From positions 1 to 7,297 of the forward strand of contig JAAZDA010000420.1 in the NCBI GenBank assembly GCA_012512995.1: a DNA stretch of 7,297 bases, given 5' to 3'. The DNA comes from Clostridiales bacterium. GTDB taxonomy: Bacteria > Bacillota > Clostridia > Lachnospirales > Lachnospiraceae. Shown piece by piece: positions 7,047 through 7,297 of the stretch; positions within the stretch are counted from its first letter, which is position 1, and each line of letters begins with the position of its first letter. The translations under genes and the position numbers were made by a program. The notes below the pieces were generated by a model that had not been told where the DNA came from, did no database searches, and was given only the letters and a program-made list of their open reading frames with translations.

Positions 7047-7078
7047 CATGATATCAGCATATCATATACAGATTACAC

Positions 7079-7117
7079 AAAGATTCCGATAGCGCATGCG
7101 CTACCGGAATCTTTTTT
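7079..7117 (+). terminator. Intrinsic terminator of the kinase-hydrolase operon
   Basis: AAAGATTCCG (7079-7088) pairs with CGGAATCTTT (7105-7114). After one A-C mismatch, TAGCG (7090-7094) pairs with CGCTA (7099-7103) around a CATG loop. The stem runs into six Ts (7112-7117). On the minus strand only three Ts follow the stem, so termination should be stronger for the + strand, but it may also serve the convergent gene on the right. Confidence 0.92.
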
Positions 7118-7297
7118 CAGCGGAGAAGTGTGACAGTGCTTCCGTTTACTTCAACGGAATGGATATTCCTGTTGAGGTAGACATTGAATCTTGTTACTCC
7201 GGTCGCACGTATTGTTGCATTGAGATTTGGATTGATCTGCATGAGTTCTTCTTTGATGAGACCAAGGTCCAGTTCTTTCGTGTTGTGCTTCTTGAAT
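7117..7297 (-). CDS. Unidentified protein, C-terminal fragment (59 codons)
   Basis: An open frame enters from the right edge (first full codon 7296-7294) and stops with TGA at 7119-7117. The 59 residues begin FKKHNTKELDLGLIKEELMQ and include NATIRATGVTRFNVYLN and HSVEVNG. The second half looks like beta strands, the first like a charged helix. The codon use resembles the neighbouring genes, and the frame ends exactly at the terminator stem of the convergent operon, which supports a real gene. I do not recognise the family. The start and most of the gene lie outside the window. Confidence 0.5.
   Translation of the reverse strand, partial: FKKHNTKELDLGLIKEELMQINPNLNATIRATGVTRFNVYLNRNIHSVEVNGSTVTLLR

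Overview
The window looks like chromosomal DNA from an anaerobic Gram-positive Clostridia-type bacterium, probably close to Lachnospiraceae. This is inferred from the style of the proteins (a Firmicutes-type PTS enzyme I tail, a SnoaL-PAS sensor kinase, and an MBOAT/SGNH pair of the kind common in gut Firmicutes), from the clear GGAGG ribosome binding site before the hydrolase gene, and from the roughly balanced base composition. No rRNA, tRNA, CRISPR array, insertion sequence or phage gene was seen.

Left part (1-1415 and on to 3023): the window opens inside the 3' end of a ptsI-like gene on the + strand. It runs tail to tail into a two-gene minus-strand unit, and the two stop regions overlap by 8 bp. 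That unit is read from right to left. A membrane-bound O-acyltransferase (MBOAT, AlgI/DltB/PatA type) comes first, then a membrane-anchored SGNH/DltD-AlgX-like protein. By analogy with known pairs, the two probably acylate a cell-surface or secreted polysaccharide.

Centre (3024-3278): a 255-bp divergent intergenic region is packed with dyad symmetry. It holds a long imperfect hairpin (3127-3185) and a second element (3202-3266) in which two perfect 7-bp triloop hairpins are enclosed by a 5-bp closing stem. Neither element ends in a U-tract. No convincing sigma-70 promoter could be fixed on either strand.

Right part (3279-7117): a + strand two-gene operon. The first gene is a 908-residue soluble hybrid sensor kinase with the order SnoaL/NTF2-like, PAS, PAS, long charged coiled coil, HisKA-like, HATPase, receiver. 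The ATP-binding and receiver motifs look intact, but the histidine of the HisKA H-box is not in its canonical place. After 21 bp and a good Shine-Dalgarno comes a membrane-anchored serine alpha/beta hydrolase with a complete Ser-Asp-His triad. A strong intrinsic terminator (7079-7117) closes the operon. The last T of its tract is the first base (on the + strand) of the stop codon of a convergent minus-strand gene, of which only the last 59 codons are in the window.

The most interesting items are the degenerate phosphoacceptor site in an otherwise well-kept hybrid kinase, the pairing of that kinase with a membrane-tethered hydrolase, and the structured divergent intergenic region.
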